Positions 34,601 to 47,451 of a stretch of 64,000 nucleotides of DNA are shown here, piece by piece (within the stretch, counting starts at the first letter, position 1; the number at the start of each line of letters is the position of its first letter). The translations under genes and the position numbers were made by a program. The stretch comes from Mesocentrotus franciscanus. Lineage: Eukaryota; Echinodermata; Echinoidea; Camarodonta; Strongylocentrotidae. The notes beneath the pieces were generated by a model. That model was not told the DNA's origin. It saw only the letters and a list, made by a program, of their open reading frames with translations, and made no database searches. Location of the stretch: contig CP137671.1 in assembly GCA_037976565.1 (NCBI GenBank), forward strand, positions 15,578,556 through 15,642,555, in the 5' to 3' direction.

Positions 34601-35727
34601 AAACTTGTATCAATAGTTTACATTGTACGGACTTGAATCTTTACACAATTTGTCCATCCTATTGGTTAAAAAGGCCATCTTCAAGATGTAAATTTGTAGC
34701 AACGCAAGACATAAGGACACCAATTCGATGTACTTTTTATCCTTACATGAGCTTTACGTCTTTTTGTCCTCTAAATGACATCTATATGACCACCTGATCA
34801 AGGAAGAAAGTGTACAAATCACTCATTCTGAGCAATCACACGGTACAATCAAAGCAACAAATATTGCATCACATACGGTAATATATACATGCCAGACAGA
34901 AAGTAATTTTCATATTTTTAATGTACATGTAAATGGTGTGAAGAAGGATAACACAAAACTATAAAATACTTATTTCTATACCTTCTTTTTCTAACTTGCC
35001 TTCTATACGTACAGTGTCTTTCCATCCCCATCCTAATCTCATAATTGATTTTAATAAAGTTAACAGGCCATCACAAAGATATCTGTTTTGTCATAAAATG
35101 TGCTACTTTTTAAAGATAAACATTACAATTAAAGAACGGTTTTCATTTGCTTTCAAATTAAATTCACTTATCAGTACAAGAAACCATGACATATTATATT
35201 GCATAATTGGTTAAACTTATAAGTCTTGCGGTTGTGAGAAGCAGGTTAGCAGCATAGAGACTAGGTAAAGCTATACTGATACCCGCAGTTTTTAGTAGAT
35301 AAGCAAACATCACACTGGGAAGCTCCTCACATTCAGCAAAACAGAATAGTGGAAAGCAGGGCATTCATCAGCATAGCTCTACCTCGTCTCCATGCTGCAA
35401 ACCCGCTCCTCACAACCACAAGACTGTAATGCAGATAAAGAGTATCAGATAAAACAAAAGGTTGTTGGAAACAAGTCTTACCAGAGAGTCAAGACAAATG
35501 GCTATATGTCAACAGAAGTAATTGCATTATTAGCAGCACATAATACATCAAGTAAACACAGATGCTCATTCAATATAGAATTTCTGAGCGTGAAAGATAA
35601 ATTCTTGTTACATACAAGGGAATCTCTAAGTTTATGGCAATAATTCATATTCACAGTTTTAAAAGGCACATGCAAATGAAGTATAAAACTATACAATCTA
35701 TATCACACATAAGAGAAAATGGCACAA
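34601..35727. other. Element interior, no gene recognised
   Basis: AT-rich interior of the TA-target element, with one inverted repeat at 35221-35428. I see no coding exon. Confidence 0.45.
35221..35428. repeat. Imperfect stem-loop, ~60-bp arms
   Basis: AGTCTTGCGGTTGTGAG ... AAAGCTATACTGAT pairs with ATCAGCATAGCTCTACC ... CTCACAACCACAAGACT, with a loop of about 85 bases. Part of the arm (GCTATGCTGATACCTGCAG) recurs near 35807. Confidence 0.7.
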
Positions 35728-36693
35728 ATGATAAACACATGGCTTAGCTTAGTTATCTCTTACACTCAAAAGAAACAAGTTGGCAGCAAGGAAAACAGGG
35801 AGAGCTATGCTGATACCTGCAGAGTTTTCTGATGATGGTTGCTTGCCCGTTGAAACCACGATGTTCGCATTTGGCGATACAGCATATTGGAAAACTGTGC
35901 AGAAATTAGCTCAACTGTACCTATTCTCTGTGCTAGAAACCTGCTTCTTACGGGCACATGACTTAAATATAAGAAAAGGCATTACTGGCAGTGGCAACTT
36001 TCATTCTTATAAATATCATCAAAGATTTTGTTTGCGAATACAGAAGCTGAAGTATAAAACACAATTTTGATCAGATTAAACATTCCTGCCAGTACGACTG
36101 GCTCAATTGGGCAATTCCAAGGTGACTGTGCAATAATGATGCAGAAGATATTTCCAACTTTAAGATAAAATAGCAAGCATGATGAAACAGTTTAGCACAA
36201 ACAGATATATTCCATTGCTTATGTCACAACATTCATTTGGCAAGTTTGAAACTCCTGGGGTATTTTCACAAAGAATTAAAATTTAACTTAGATTCAATAT
36301 AGGTAAGCCGTATTGTGCTTTCAAAATCACAGGTACAATCCAACAATTTTATACTTTTAACTACCAAAAATTCTCAAACCACAAAGATATTTATGGTTTT
36401 CTTAGAAGGCGCCACAGTGTGACACCCTTTAAAGACACATAGAAGTCAGCTCTCATGGGGAATTCGACACCGTTCGGGTGTTTACCCAATAACAGGTGTT
36501 GTCAATCACCAGGGTTAGCCTTCAGTTTTATGACCATTCGACCTTATGTAATGCTTTGCTTTTCCTCACCCGATCCGGGATCCGCTAGACTCTCCGAGAG
36601 ATTAGGAGGTAATTCTTGACTGGCCTACGGGTTTGCTGTGTGCAGATTTGTACTCCCATTAATGTTATTTCCACCAAGTCTGGTGTCAGCGAA

Positions 36694-37336
36694 TTATGGC
36701 CTTCTGCACATGGAAACTGACGATCCACTCACTTTAACAGTTGATTCTCCCAATAAATTTTGAATTTTCCCCAACCGTTTTCCATCGTTCGTTCGTACGA
36801 AGAATATCAAGGAGTACATCATGATAGGAAGATCCTTATTTATCCAACTGATTGTCTCATCATCGAGCTCCGAAGTCCAGAAGCACCGTGAGGGATTTGT
36901 AGATAGGACAAGCATCGATGACATGATCCATAGTTTGGATCTCTCCACAGGCACAGTTTGGCGATGGATCAGCTCCAATTTTATGCAGGAAGTATTGTGT
37001 ACGGCCAACTCCAATTCTGATACGGTTGAGGTTGACCCAGCTTTTCTTGAGAGGTCGCTGCCACTTGGTTTTGCACAGGGCTCTGGGATGAACTCCTTCA
37101 AGTTGGTAGTAGACGAATTCCACTGGTCTGACCAGCGTTTTGCTTTCCAGGTGGGTGGAGGGGGCTTCTCAAACGGCAGCTCAGCAGCCTGTGTTGCAAA
37201 GTGTCTTCTAGGAGACGCTGTCCTTCAAAGGCAGAGGGGCAGGAACAAGGCATTTATCTCTGTCATGCTTTTGGGCAAGCTTAGTGTACTGCGCATCTCG
37301 TCTGAGCTGAAAATAAGATATAAAACAGGCCTTTAA
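36694..37336 (-). pseudogene. LINE ORF2 C-terminal fragment, copy 1
   Basis: Minus-strand frames contain WVNLNRIRIGVGRTQYFLHK, then CACGEIQTMDHVIDACP. That is the Cys/His-containing C-terminal region common in non-LTR retrotransposon ORF2 proteins (LNR.RTG.G then C.CGE.QT..H....CP). A frameshift near 36885 disrupts the end, and upstream sequence lacks RT motifs. It is a decayed fragment inside the TA-target element. The plus-strand open frame over it is an antisense shadow. Confidence 0.7.
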
Positions 37337-38742
37337 AAACTTTCAACACTTAAATGTTTGGAAAAGGTATATAGAGCCAATTCTTTGCTTTGTGATGATT
37401 TACATTCACCTAAAATTAAATTAAATTATAATAATATAATTGGGAGAATTAAGGAATTGACCACATCAGTTTTTCCCAATTGTTATCATTAATAATGGTC
37501 TTTTTCACTCGAACTTTCATATTATCTTTAATTGTACATCTAACATTGAAGTCAATACCTTAGCACCATTATCTCTCATCTGAACAATGTAACTAAGTCC
37601 CTTTATGGCTCGTTCAGATATGATGCTGCAAAACATTCAAAACCGCAGAGTATTTTTAATGTTGACATAAAGTTCAATATGCTTTACATTTCTGTATATT
37701 ATAAAACAAAGCTCACTGAATACGCAGTCCAAAACATACTTCACTTTACACATAAACCAAATCTGCATCATTTTTAAAATTTGTTGGCGGTTCACGTGCC
37801 GTACCTGAGCAAGTCTTAATTGCTTAAGAATGGAATCGATTTGTATTGCATTTACCTCACTCAATTTTTCTCTATTACCAACTTATATCATACACAGGTT
37901 TTAGGAACCGATACAAAGGGTGGGGGGGGGGTGAGCATGAGACAGCATATCAAGTGTAATGACATAAGTATATGAAACAGGTCAACTTCATAAATAGTAA
38001 TTACAAATATACGCAAAATACTGATTTTTTTACCCAAATCATTATGTCAGTTTGTAAACCCTGTAATTCGTTAAAATTGCAAGTGACATGATTCAGTTCT
38101 ACAGCTTTGCCATTCAGGTTTGTGGCTACACCTCACCCCTCCCCATCCTCCCCAATCTCTCTCTCTATAATCAATGGAGGAAAAAATAACCTGAAATATT
38201 TCTTGCAGTTATGCTATCGGGTGAGTGTAGACATCATTTTGGAAATATTCCTCTTCAGCTTGGACTCACGGTTTAGCTTTTGGGTGGAATCTCCTGTATT
38301 ATGCACTGCTTTCAGATCCAGGGTACATAGGCGCAAAGAATTCTAATGGATGAAGAAAGCAAAAAGAAAGGAATACAATTAAGAAAAAACTGTTATATAT
38401 TTTAAAACTGAAATGTAAACAATTAATTAAATAATGAATTCTGCCAGAAAATTACTGCTTGGTAAGATTTATCAGAAATAATTTCTCATTGCTCACAAAC
38501 ATAATGTAAACACACCTTTGGATTTTAAACTTTTGTTGGCAATGCAAAACGTGATTCAGGATTGTTTTTGTAAATTATCAATACAATTCTAGTTTGCTGA
38601 TGAGGGTAGAATAAAAGCTCCTTGACCTATGCTGAAGGGGAAATAAAAATGTTTGAAACTCGCAAAATATGGTCGGTTATTGCAACATACCTGCAGGTTT
38701 TAGTGATCTGAAATTAATTGAATTATATATACCGGTATATAT

Positions 38743-38912
38743 AGTCAAACCTGCTTTAGTGACCACCTGTCTACAAGGACCACATTTTTGTTTCCCTTGA
38801 AAATGGTTTCTCATTGAAAAATGTACTAAAGGAACCTGTCTACAAAGACCACCTGTCTACAAAGACCACTTTTTGTGTTTCCTTGGGCGGTCGCTATAGA
38901 CAGGTTTGACTG
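38743..38912. mobile_element. GTCAAACCTG MITE, TA target
   Basis: The ends AGTCAAACCTGCTTTAGTGACC and GGTCGCTATAGACAGGTTTGACTG are inverted repeats. Internal CCTGTCTACAAAGACCAC repeats are present. It matches the element at 53598-53787 and the gap-duplicate copy at 43680-43855. Confidence 0.75.
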
Positions 38913-40020
38913 TATATTTGAAACTACCGGTAAGGAAAATACGCCTTTCGAGTGAAATGATCAATTCTGTAGTGTCTAATTAGTCGGTGATCATGCACAA
39001 TATGACAAAAATGTACAAAAATAATACAAGTACATGTACACATTTACCGATAATGGCTTCGACTTTTCATGAGGCTGCTGATCCTTAAGGAACATCCAGA
39101 AGGCTGAGAGAAAGTAGCATTTTCTGCATGGTACGTCTCACGTCAATCCAATCTATTGTGGCCACAATGTGCTTTGAATCCACTGCTTTGACGAAAGATG
39201 TTAAAAGATGCCTACAATTAATGAGAAAATAAATAACGTTAAAACAAAATGAATGGTTGATAATGTATGCATGTGCAACACATATATAGGCCTACTACAA
39301 ACTTCTTTGTACAGCCTGTGGGGAAAGAATTTTGTTTACCATTTACGGGTGTAACCGATTATTTCCAGATAAAGGCTTGTGTTTACGGTAGCCTATAGGA
39401 ACACACCATGAATTGATTAGAATTTATACCATTAAAACAATTTATGGTAACACAAATTTGTGCACGTCTTCAAAGGTGAAGTTTTTTTCTGATACATTTG
39501 CTGTCTAAAGACTAAACTCTGTAGAAACGACTTGTTTAAGGTTATATGTATGTGACACAAGTCACAATGCTTTATTCCTCTGCATCGCACTCACAAAGCT
39601 CAATTTCCAGACATCTGGGCCCAGTCTTATAAAAATTGCAATTAATTCAAATCATTTAGCTGCGCAAATAACCAATTCTTTTTATTTTTTAAAATAATAA
39701 AGCACTAAATTCTCAAAACTGACATTACTCACAGCAGATGTGAGGCAGGCGACGGTAGGCGACGGTATGCCATTGTATTGTGCAGCAGTTTGCCGTGAAT
39801 CACGTGAGAAAGTGTATATTTTAAGCCTTCATTTTTAGGAAAAATAATCCAAAAAAAGATAAGAAAATTGACACGAAAGGGGTAAGAAACATAACTACTT
39901 TTAAATCATGACCATTATTTGAACAATTGATGAAGATTTAGTTGATTTTGGGTTATGTTTTAGTAGGGTATCTCCACGCCGCTAGGTTAGGGTTTTAAAA
40001 AATGGATACGAAACTACACT

Positions 40021-40191
40021 AATAATAATAATTATATTTGCTTATATAGCGCCTAACACTTACTTTATCAGAAGTCTCTAAGTTACTTAGTAAGCGCTCT
40101 ACAATAATGCAACATAATTACCCTGGCTTTAGCAGAGCAGCTGTCACGTGCTTTGCATTTCAAGGAATGAATTCTACCAGGTCCCCATTTA
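40021..40191 (-). mobile_element. SINE 3' part, cut by the gap
   Basis: This is identical in arrangement to 44968-45140: an (ATT)n-type tail, the TATATAGCGCCTAACACTT segment and the CAGGTCCCCATTTA segment. The tRNA-like 5' part is lost into the N gap. Confidence 0.75.
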
Positions 40192-40691
40192 NNNNNNNNN
40201 NNNNNNNNNNNNNNNNNNNNNNNNNNNNNNNNNNNNNNNNNNNNNNNNNNNNNNNNNNNNNNNNNNNNNNNNNNNNNNNNNNNNNNNNNNNNNNNNNNNN
40301 NNNNNNNNNNNNNNNNNNNNNNNNNNNNNNNNNNNNNNNNNNNNNNNNNNNNNNNNNNNNNNNNNNNNNNNNNNNNNNNNNNNNNNNNNNNNNNNNNNNN
40401 NNNNNNNNNNNNNNNNNNNNNNNNNNNNNNNNNNNNNNNNNNNNNNNNNNNNNNNNNNNNNNNNNNNNNNNNNNNNNNNNNNNNNNNNNNNNNNNNNNNN
40501 NNNNNNNNNNNNNNNNNNNNNNNNNNNNNNNNNNNNNNNNNNNNNNNNNNNNNNNNNNNNNNNNNNNNNNNNNNNNNNNNNNNNNNNNNNNNNNNNNNNN
40601 NNNNNNNNNNNNNNNNNNNNNNNNNNNNNNNNNNNNNNNNNNNNNNNNNNNNNNNNNNNNNNNNNNNNNNNNNNNNNNNNNNNNNNNNNNN
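40192..40691. other. Assembly gap of 500 N
   Basis: Exactly 500 unknown bases, a conventional size for a gap of unknown length. Open frames reported through it have no meaning. Confidence 0.99.
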
Positions 40692-41627
40692 ATGATAAAC
40701 ACATGGCTTAGCTTAGTTATCTCTTACACTCAAAAGAAAAAGTTGGCAGCAAGAGAGAGCGAGACTAGACTATATCATGGCTTAGAGTGAGGTGATGATT
40801 GCTGTTGCATTTAAACCACGATGTTCGCAGGCTATACAGCATATTGGAAAACTGTGCAGAAATTAGCTCAACTGTACCTATTCTCTGTGCTAGAAACCTG
40901 CCTTGGGCACATGACTTAAATATAAGAAAAGGCATTACTGGCAGTGGCAACTTTCATTCTTATAATATCATCAAAGATTTTGTTTATGAATGGGATATAA
41001 AAACCCAATTTTGATCAGATTAAACTTCCTGCCAGCGAATTCAAGGTGACTTCCAGTGACTGCAATAATGATGCAGAAGATATTTCCAACTTTAAGATAA
41101 AATAGCAAGCATGATGAAACAGTTTAGCACAAACAGATATATTCCATTGCTTATGTCACAACATTCATTTGGCAAGTTTGAAACTCCTGGGGTATTTTCA
41201 CAAAGAATTAAAATTTAACTTAGATTCAATATAGGTAAGCCGTATTGTGCTTTCAAAATCACAGGTACAATCCAACAATTTTATACTTTTAACTACCAAA
41301 AATTCTCAAACCACAAAGATATTTATGGTTTTCTTAGAAGGCGCCACAGTGTGACACCCTTTAAAGACACATAGAAGTCAGCTCATGGGGAATTCGACAC
41401 CGTTCGGTGTTTACCCAATAACAGGTGTTGTCAATCACAGGGTTAGCCTTCAGTTTTATGACCATTCGACCTTATGTAATGCTTTGCTTTTCCCTCACCC
41501 GATCGAGCGGGATCGAAGCTAGACTCTCCGAGAGATTAGGAGGTAATTCTTGACTGGCCTACGGGTTTGCTGTGTGCAGATTTGTACTCCCATTAATGTT
41601 ATTTCCACCAAGTCTGGTGTCAGCGAA

Positions 41628-42275
41628 TTATGGCCTTCTGCACATGGAAACTGACGATCCACTCACTTTAACAGTTGATTCTCCCAATAAATTTTGAATT
41701 TTCCCCAACCGTTTTCCATCGTTCGTTCGTGCGAAGAATATCAAGGAGTACATCATGATAGGAAGATCCTTATTTATCCAACTGATTGTCTCATCATCGA
41801 GCTCGAAGTCCAGAAGCACCGTGAGGGGATTTGTAGATAGGACAAGCATCGATGACATGATCCATAGTTTGGATCTCTCCACAGGCACAGTTTGGCGATG
41901 GATCAGCTCCAATTTTATGCAGGAAGTATTGTGTACGGCCAACTCCAATTCTGATCGGTTGAGGTTGACCCAGCTTTTCTTGAGAGGTCGCTGCCACTTG
42001 GTTTTGCACAGGGCTCTGGGATGAACTCCTTCAAGTTGGTAGTAGACGAATTCCACTGGTCTGACCAGCGTTTTGCTTTCCAGGTGGGTAAGGTGGAGGG
42101 GCTTCTCAAGCGGCAGCTCAGCAGCCTGTGTTGCAAAGTGTCTTCTAGGGAGGCGCTGTCCTTCAAAGGCAGAGGGGGCAGGAACAAGGCATTTATCTCT
42201 GTCATGCTTTTGGGCAAGCTTAGTGTACTGCGCATCTCGTCTGAGCTGAAAATAAGATATAAAACAGGCCTTTAA
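41628..42275 (-). pseudogene. LINE ORF2 C-terminal fragment, copy 2
   Basis: This is the duplicate of 36694-37336. Here the upstream part stays open and reads FVYYQLEGVHPRALCK then KKSWVNLNR before a frameshift. NCACGEIQTMDHVIDACP continues in another frame. The apparent 230-aa frame is partly retrotransposon and partly read-through. Confidence 0.68.
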
Positions 42276-43679
42276 AAAACTTTCAACACTTAAATGTTTG
42301 GAAAAGGTATATAGAGCCAATTCTTTGCTTTGTGATGATTTACATTCACCTAAAATTAAATTAAATTATAATAATATAATTGGGAGAATTAAGGAATTGA
42401 CCACATCAGTTTTCCCAATTGTTATCATTAATAATGGTCTTTTTCACTCGAACTTTCATATTATCTTTAATTGTACATCTAACATTGAAGTCAATACCTT
42501 AGCACCATTATCTCTCATCTGAACAATGTAACTAAGTCCCTTTATGGCTCGTTCAGATATGATGCTGCAAAACATTCAAAACCGCAGAGTATTTTTAATG
42601 TTGACATAAAGTTCAATATGCTTTACATTTCTGTATATTATAAAACAAAGCTCACTGAATACGCGCAGTCCAAAACATACTTCACTTTACACATAAACCA
42701 AATCTGCATCATTTTTAAAATTTGTTGGCGGTTCACGTGCCGTACCTGAGCAAGTCTTAATTGCTTAAGAATGGAATCGATTTGTATTGCATTTACCTCA
42801 CTCAATTTTCTCTATTACCAACTTATATCATACAGGTTTTAGGAACCGATACAAAGGGTGGGGGGGTGAGCATGAGACAGAGCATATCAAGTGTACGACA
42901 TAAGTATATGAAACAGGTCAACTTCATAAATAGTAATTACAAATATCGCAAAATACTGATTTTTTTACCCAAATCATTATGTCAGTTTGTAAACCCTGTA
43001 ATTCGTTAAAATTGCAAGTGACATGATTCAGTTCTACAGCTTTGCCATTCAGGTTTGTGGCTACACCTCACCCCGCCCCATCCCCTCCCCCAATCTCTCT
43101 CTCTATAATCAATGGAGGGAAAAAATAACCTGAAATATTTCTTGCAGTTATGCTATCGGGTGAGTGTAGACATCATTTTGGAAATATTCCTCTTCAGCTT
43201 GGACTCACGGTTTAGCTTTTGGGTGGAATCTCCTGTATTATGCACTGCTTTCAGATCCCGGGTACATAGGCGCAAAGAATTCTAATGGATGAAGAAAGCA
43301 AAAAGAAAGGAATACAATTAAGAAAAAACTGTTATATATTTTAAAACTGAAATGTAAACAATTAATTAAATAATGAATTCTGCCAGAAAATTACTGCTTG
43401 GTAAGATTTATCAGAAATAATTTCTCATTGCTCACAAACATAATGTAAACACACCTTTGGATTTTAAACTTTTGTTGGCAATGCAAAACGTGATTCAGGA
43501 TTGTTTTTGTAAATTATCAATACAATTCTAGTTTGCTGATGAGGGTAGAATAAAAGCTCCTTGACCTATGCTGAAGGGGAAATAAAAATGTTTGAAACTC
43601 GCAAAATATGGTCGGTTATTGCAACATACCTGCAGGTTTTAGTGATCTGAAATTAATTGAATTATATATACCGGTATAT

Positions 43680-43855
43680 ATAGTCAAACCTGCTTTAGTG
43701 ACCACCTGTCTACAAGGACCACATTTTTGTTTCCCTTGAAAATGGTTTCTCATTGAAAAATGTACTAAAGGAACCTGTCTACAAAGACCACCTGTCTACA
43801 AAGACCACTTTTTGTGTTTCCCTTGGGCGGTCGCTATAGACAGGTTTGACTGTAT
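43680..43855. mobile_element. GTCAAACCTG MITE, duplicate copy
   Basis: Same element as 38743-38912, present again because of the long duplication. Confidence 0.75.
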
Positions 43856-44967
43856 ATTTGAAACTACCGGTAAGGAAAAATACGCCTTTCGAGTGAAATG
43901 ATCAATTCTGTAGTGTCTAATTAGTCGGTGATCATGCACAATATGACAAAAAATGTACAAAAATAATACAAGTACATGTACACATTTACCGATAATGGCT
44001 TCGACTTTTTCATGAGGCTGCTGATCCTTAAGGAACATCCAGAAGGCTGAGAGAAAGTAGCATTTTCTGCATGGTACGTCTCACGTCAATCCAATCTATT
44101 GTGGCCACAATGTGCTTTGAATCCACTGCTTTGACGAAAGATGTTAAAAAGATGCCTACAATTAATGAGAAAATAAATAACGTTAAAACAAAATGAATGG
44201 TTGATAATGTATGCATGTGCAACACATGTATAGGCCTACTACAAACTTCTTTGTACAGCCTGTGGGGAAAGAATTTTGTTTACCATTTACTGGTGTAACC
44301 GATTATTTCCAGATAAAGGCTTGTGTTTACGGTAGCCTATAGGAACACACCATGAATTGATTAGAATTTATACCATTAAAACAATTTATGGTAACACAAA
44401 TTTGTGCACGTCTTCAAAGGTGAAGTTTTTTCTGATACATTTGCTGTCTAAAGACTAAACTCTGTAGAAACGACTTGTTTAAGGTTATATGTATGTGACA
44501 CAAGTCACAATGCTTTATTCCTCTGCGCATCGCACTCACAAAGCTCAATTTCCAGACATCTGGGCCCAGTCTTATAAAAAATTGCAATTAATTCAAATCA
44601 TTTAGCTGCGCAAATAACCAATTCTTTTTATTTTTTAAAATAATAAAGCACTAAATTCTCAAAACTGACATTACTCACAGCAGATGTGAGGCAGGCGTCG
44701 GTAGGCGTACGGTATGCCATTGTATTGTGCAGCAGTTTGCCGTGAATCACGTGAGAAAGTGTATATTTTAAGCCTTCATTTTTAGGAAAAATAATCCAAA
44801 AAAAGATAAGAAAATTGACACGAAAGGGGTAAGAAACATAACTACTTTTAAATCATGACCATTATTTGAACAATTGATGAAGATTTAGTTGATTTTGGGT
44901 TATGTTTTAGTAGGGTATCTCCACGCCGTTAGGGTTAGGGTTTTAAAAAATGGATACGAAACTACAC

Positions 44968-45273
44968 TAATAATAATAATTATATTTGCTTATATAGCGC
45001 CTAACACTTACTTTATCAGAAGTCTCTAAGTTACTTAGTAAGCGCTCTACAATAATGCAACATAATTACCCTGGCTTTAGCAGAGCAGCTGTCACGCGCA
45101 CTGCGTTTCAAGGAATAAATTCCTACCAGGTCCCCATTTACTTCACCTGGGTGGAGTGTGGCAAATGTAGATCAATGTCTTGCCAAAGGACATTAGTGCC
45201 GCGGCGGGACTCGAACCGCGGACCAGTTGTGATCGACAGTCCGGCGACGTGTCCACTCGACCACGACACCTCT
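44968..45273 (-). mobile_element. tRNA-derived SINE
   Basis: On the minus strand it starts with a tRNA-like head (about 45270-45196). The head has an A box, TGGTCGAGTGG, and a B box, GGTTCGAGTCC, and ends GCCGCGGCAC. The long variable region between the boxes suggests a tRNA-Ser-type origin. A body follows with CACTCCACCCAGGTG, AAATGGGGACCTGGTAGGAA and AGCGCTTACTAAG. It ends in TATATAAGCAAATATAATTATTATTATT, an (ATT)n-type tail. The head lacks a good acceptor stem, so it is not an active tRNA gene. Confidence 0.82.
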
Positions 45274-45289
45274 ACATCAATTACACTAG

Positions 45290-46202
45290 CGCCCAGAATT
45301 GTTTGCAGAGCAGACCCTATGGTCGGCTTCTGTTTCTAAGTCTAAAGAGAGGAGCCGACCCTACCCAAATCAGACTAATCAGAATATCTAGACCTAGTCA
45401 GATTTTATTGAAACTTTCATCAGTTTGCTTCTCTTATTTTTCTACTTTCTTTTAGTTTGAGAGTAGACTAGATCTAGTTGTATATTCAGGTTGGATTTCC
45501 CTTTAAAGTCATGTGTAGGCAAATGAATAAACTTTGCTTCAAATGATGCCCCAACCATGCATCCCATCAACAGGATCAAGATGTTACATAAAAATACATA
45601 GAAGGGAACAGCATGGACGTAGTACATACAGCACCAAGCTGCCTGCATTATGACACAATTATCAGTACACGGGACTACTTTTGTCAGCAGGTGTTGAAAG
45701 TCCGAGCTCACAATCATTAGACATACATATTAAACATGCATGTCAACTTTTCAGAACAGAAAACAGTAACTATAGATTTATGTACATTTTGTAAATAAAT
45801 TAGGTAATTCTAAGACTTACCCATACTGTAGATTAGCAGGGGAAAACAGAGTACTGCACTGTACAATGGCAGCTGTATAACGGCCATTTACACTCCGATC
45901 AGCTCCCAATGCATACTATATATACAGTACATATACACATTGTAATGTATTGTGTAGGCCTACGGCCTTGAGTATCACACACACAGCCTTTTTCAAATAG
46001 CGAGATTAGAGCATGTTTAGTCTTGATCGATATTGCAGACCTTTGCATGTCAAGATGGTGCACAATCTGATAATGACTAATGATTGGGGGCAAAGAAGTT
46101 CCCCATTTTCACCTCTGATAATTGCCCTATTTACTCAGTGACAAATGCTCATATTTGATCCTAATGGTTTCTTTTGGTTTCTACTGTTCTCTTTTTTTTT
46201 AT
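45290..46202. other. Element interior, no gene recognised
   Basis: AT-rich sequence between the SINE and the right GACGTC array. No coding exon or repeat is evident. Confidence 0.4.
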
Positions 46203-47436
46203 AAAGACGTCAAATGACGTAATAACGTCGTCCATACGACAAAAATAATGACAAATAATAGTCTTTGAAAGACGTCATATGACATCGTCCACACGACAAA
46301 AATTATTACGGAAGAAAATAGACTTTTAAAGACGTCATAATAACGTCGTCCATACAACAAAAATTAATGACAATTAATATTCTTCGAAAGACGTCATAAT
46401 TACGTCGTCCATACGACAAAAATTCATTGGAAAGAATAGCCTTTTAAAGACGTCATAATGACGTCAAATTAACGTCGTCAATACGACAAAGATTATATTG
46501 GAAAGAATAGTCATTTAAAGACGCGTCATAATGATGTCGTAATAACGTCGTCCATACGACAAAAATTAATGACAAATAATAGTCTTCGCAAGCCGTCATA
46601 ATTACGTCGTCTATACAACAAAAATTATATTAGCAAAAAAATAGTCTTTTAAAGACGTCAAAATGTTGTCGTAATGACGTCGTCAATATGACAAAAATTA
46701 TCTTGGAAAAAGTAGTCATTTAAAGACGTCATAATGACTTCGTAATAACGTCGTCATTACGACATAAATTTTATTGGAAAAATAGTCTTTTAAAGACGTC
46801 ATAATGTTGTCGTAATGACGTCGTCAATACGACAAAAATTATCTTGGAAAAATTAATCTTTAAAGACGTCATAATGACGTCGTAATGACGTCGTAAATAC
46901 GACAAAAATTATCTTAGAAAAATAGTCTTTTAAGTCGTCATAATGACGTCGTCAATACGACAAAAATTATCTTGGAAAATATAGTCTTTTAAAGACGTCA
47001 AAATGTTGTCGTAATGACGTCGTCAATACGACAAAAATTATCTTGAAAAAATAGTTTTTTTAAAGACGTCATAACGACGTCGTAATGACGTCGTCAATAC
47101 GACACAAATTATATTGGAAAAAATAGTTTTTTTAAAGACGTCATAACGACGTCGTAATGACGTCGTCAATACGACACAAATTATCTTGAAAAAATAGTCT
47201 TTTGAAGACGCCATAATGACGTCGTAATGACGTCGTCAATGCGACAAAAATTATCTTGGAAAAATAGTTTTTAAAGACGTCATAACGACGTCGTAATGAC
47301 GTCGTCAATACGACACAAATTATCTTGGAAAAAATAGTCTTTTGAAGACGACATAATGACGTCGTTATGACGTCGTCCATACGACGTACGACGTGTTTAC
47401 CACTTTACGACCAATTTATGACGTCTTTAAGACGTC
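46203..47436. repeat. Right subterminal GACGTC-rich array (~17 units)
   Basis: A ~65-75-bp unit reads TAGTCTTTTAAAGACGTCATAA, then TGACGTCGTAATGACGTCGTC, then AATACGACAAAAATTAT. It repeats to the right terminus, with the most regular units after 46680. The unit differs from the left array although both are made of GACGTC and AAAGACGTC words. Confidence 0.9.
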
Positions 47437-47451
47437 AGTCTGCTATCAGGG

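Larger units (their letters stand above)
35728..40191 (+). repeat. Long duplication, copy 1 (left of gap)
   Basis: This 4.46 kb copy aligns from end to end with 40692-45140. It stops at CCCCATTTA directly against the N gap, while copy 2 continues past the same point. Differences are mostly small indels, concentrated at the start of copy 2. Confidence 0.92.
40692..45140 (+). repeat. Long duplication, copy 2 (right of gap)
   Basis: This is the second copy of 35728-40191. Its first ~160 bases are noisy relative to copy 1, then the alignment is near-identical with scattered homopolymer and short indel differences. That pattern suggests a contig end. Confidence 0.92.
33763..47451. mobile_element. 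TA-target element with GACGTC arrays
   Basis: The termini are CCCTGATAGCAGA at 33763 and its complement ending at 47451. A ~35-bp inverted repeat continues through GACGTCTTAAAGACGTCAT with two mismatches. It is flanked by TA (33761-33762 and 47452-47453). The uninterrupted sequence GCTATATAATCTTC in the inverted hAT copy at about 49190-49205 is the empty site and gives a 2-bp TA duplication, as in Tc1/mariner-type elements. The apparent length of 13.7 kb falls to about 8.7 kb if the duplication around the N gap is false. No transposase is recognised; a LINE fragment, MITE and SINE lie inside. Confidence 0.82.

Noticed and set aside
36821..37336. 171-codon plus-strand frame as a gene
   Set aside because: It is antisense to a recognisable LINE C-terminal fragment and has no family motif; the duplicate copy near 41755-42024 breaks the frame.
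40107..40790. Long open frames across the N gap
   Set aside because: They consist of unknown residues from the gap.
45196..45270. Functional tRNA gene
   Set aside because: A and B boxes are present but the acceptor stem is poor and the sequence continues into a SINE body and tail.
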